Of a stretch of 7,484 nucleotides of DNA, positions 6,770 through 7,484 are shown one piece after another. Made by a program: the position numbers and the translations under genes. The stretch comes from CAZGQY01 sp964528035 (lineage in GTDB: Bacteria; Pseudomonadota; Gammaproteobacteria; Methylococcales; UBA1147). Under the pieces are notes generated by a model that worked only from the letters and a program-made list of their open reading frames with translations, ran no database searches and was not told the origin of the DNA. The stretch covers positions 1 through 7,484 of the forward strand of contig CAZGQY010000193.1 in assembly GCA_964528035.1 (NCBI GenBank), in the 5' to 3' direction. The number at the start of each line of letters is the position of its first letter. Within the stretch, counting starts at the first letter, position 1.

Positions 6770-7261
6770 CTATTTAACCCTTAAAACATCCGGAATAAGT
6801 GTCACACTATCACCGATCCGAAGCATACCGCCTTCAATAACGCGCGCGGTCAATCCCCCGTGCCCGCGCATTGCATTAATCGCTCCCAAGCCAAATACCT
6901 GTTCCATTTTAGAGCAGGGCTGACAAAGACCGGTTGCCTGCAAAACCACATCACCAATTTGAAAATAATTGTTTTTGAATGCCAGTATGTTGATTCCACT
7001 GATCAACAGGTTTCGCCTCAGTTGTTCCGGTGCCACTGGCTGTCCGAGACATGATTCAATCACTGGCAAATGTTCAGCCTGAATCAACGTGACCTGTCGC
7101 TTGCCACTTTTTCCGCTATAGCGATCTCCGACCAATCCGAAAGCTGGATCAGCATCCGCCTGTTTAACGATCCCCACCGGCCCATCGCGTCTCGTTCTAA
7201 GCCCAATCCAGTCGAGCCTGCCCGCTTTCGAGATAACACCCAAACGTGTTGCTATGCTCAT
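6770..7261 (-). CDS. MOSC domain-containing protein
   Basis: This 163-residue protein is essentially one MOSC domain, the beta-rich fold of the molybdenum cofactor sulfurase C-terminus, also found in YiiM and mARC-type proteins. Visible motifs in order: VTLIQAEHL (57-65), LRRNLLISGINI (81-92), the conserved cysteine region TGLCQPCSKME (110-120, C113 and C116), and MRGHGGLTARVIEGGMLRIGD (131-151). In known members a conserved cysteine takes part in binding sulfur or the molybdenum cofactor. The protein is probably cytoplasmic, with no signal peptide. The stand-alone domain makes a role in molybdenum cofactor or sulfur handling likely, but the substrate is unknown. The ATG at 7261 is a good match to the expected length, though only AAGG, 13 bases upstream, resembles a ribosome binding site. 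It is convergent with the membrane-protein gene (79 bases between them, no clear terminator). Confidence 0.9.
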   Translation of the reverse strand: MSIATRLGVISKAGRLDWIGLRTRRDGPVGIVKQADADPAFGLVGDRYSGKSGKRQVTLIQAEHLPVIESCLGQPVAPEQLRRNLLISGINILAFKNNYFQIGDVVLQATGLCQPCSKMEQVFGLGAINAMRGHGGLTARVIEGGMLRIGDSVTLIPDVLRVK

Positions 7262-7306
7262 CAGTAAATTAAACCTTGAAAACTAAACCCGAAGGTAACT
7301 GCTCGC

Positions 7307-7412
7307 CCCTCTATGGGTGATCTGTTCCAGAAGACGCCATAAATACATCCTTGTAGGCTTGAATGCGGCTTCCCTGCCGCATACACTTCCTCCACAGATC
7401 CCCCATAAAGGG
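7307..7412. repeat. Element with imperfect terminal inverted repeats and internal hairpin
   Basis: The left arm CCCTCTATGGGTGATCTGT (7307-7325) and the right arm ACAGATCCCCCATAAAGGG (7394-7412) are complementary at 17 of 19 positions. Inside, ATGCGGC (7363-7369) and GCCGCAT (7376-7382) form a perfect 7-base hairpin with a 6-base loop. A second, smaller pairing TACA/TGTA lies near 7344-7355 (TACATCCTTGTA). The whole lies between the MOSC gene and a possible divergent gene. The core (GACGCC, ATAAATACATCC, TGTAGGCTT, hairpin with GCCGC) resembles, from memory, an intergenic repeat scattered in marine gammaproteobacterial genomes. It encodes no transposase, so it would be a MITE-like or REP-like element. 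The inverted repeat is seen directly; the repeat-family link is recall. Confidence 0.65.
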
Positions 7413-7436
7413 CTGTTTCGATTAAGGGGCAAGTAA

Positions 7437-7484
7437 ATGGAATGGTTCGCCTCGCTCCCCCAACTGGCATCAAATGTGCCAGAA
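7437..7484 (+). CDS. Possible 5' end of a gene cut by the window edge
   Basis: An ATG at 7437 opens a frame of 16 codons (MEWFASLPQLASNVPE) that runs off the window. AAGGGG (7425-7430 region) lies about seven bases upstream, a plausible ribosome binding site. It would be divergent from the MOSC gene, with the inverted-repeat element between them. Too short to name a family, and 48 open bases prove little. Confidence 0.35.
   Translation, partial: MEWFASLPQLASNVPE

Noticed and set aside
6687..7267. Plus-strand open frames opposite the MOSC gene
   Set aside because: They overlap a clear MOSC domain on the other strand and show no motifs.
7261..7473. Minus-strand open frame of 70 codons just upstream of the MOSC gene, with a stop overlapping its ATG
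   Set aside because: It runs through the inverted-repeat element, has no family resemblance, and its start has no convincing ribosome binding site. The apparent coupling is most likely chance.

Overview
The window looks like chromosomal DNA of a Gram-negative bacterium, most likely a marine or environmental gammaproteobacterium. The support is an outer-membrane beta-barrel protein with a terminal Phe, a lipoprotein lytic transglycosylase, Shine-Dalgarno-led starts and the protein families present. I cannot name a genus. Base composition is patchy: hand counts of single 60-base lines give about 28% GC in the toxin gene, about 65% in the threonine aldolase gene, about 45% in the transglycosylase gene, and 23-28% in the small membrane-protein gene after it.

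Layout, left to right. (1) 126-762, minus strand: a type II toxin-antitoxin operon with a FitA/VapB-like ribbon-helix-helix antitoxin followed by an overlapping PIN-domain toxin. A perfect 19-base palindrome lies across the -10 of its predicted promoter, as expected for autorepression. (2) About 816-1143: a gene-free stretch with two good stem-loops (960-1002 and 1020-1061), possibly a structured RNA or 5' leader. (3) 1144-1908, plus: a secreted DUF2490-like outer-membrane beta-barrel. (4) 1959-3008, plus: a PLP-dependent low-specificity threonine aldolase. (5) 3076-3273, minus: a 65-residue helical protein of unknown function with a strong ribosome binding site. (6) 3543-6050, plus: an unusually long (835 aa) Slt-type lytic transglycosylase predicted to be a lipoprotein, followed 34 bases later by (7) 6085-6690, an AT-rich gene for a single-pass membrane protein with a four-cysteine extracytoplasmic domain. 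(8) 6770-7261, minus: a MOSC-domain protein. (9) 7307-7412: an element of about 106 bases with 19-base imperfect terminal inverted repeats and an internal hairpin, of the kind found as dispersed intergenic repeats. (10) At the right edge, a possible start of a plus-strand gene (7437 onward).

The toxin and antitoxin genes clearly work together. The transglycosylase and the membrane protein are likely co-transcribed and could form a cell-envelope pair, but this rests on position only. The other genes look like an ordinary mix of metabolic and envelope functions. I see no CRISPR array, tRNA, rRNA, transposase or phage gene. The points most worth a second look are the divergent transglycosylase with its unknown partner, the structured leader at 960-1061, and the terminal-inverted-repeat element at 7307-7412.
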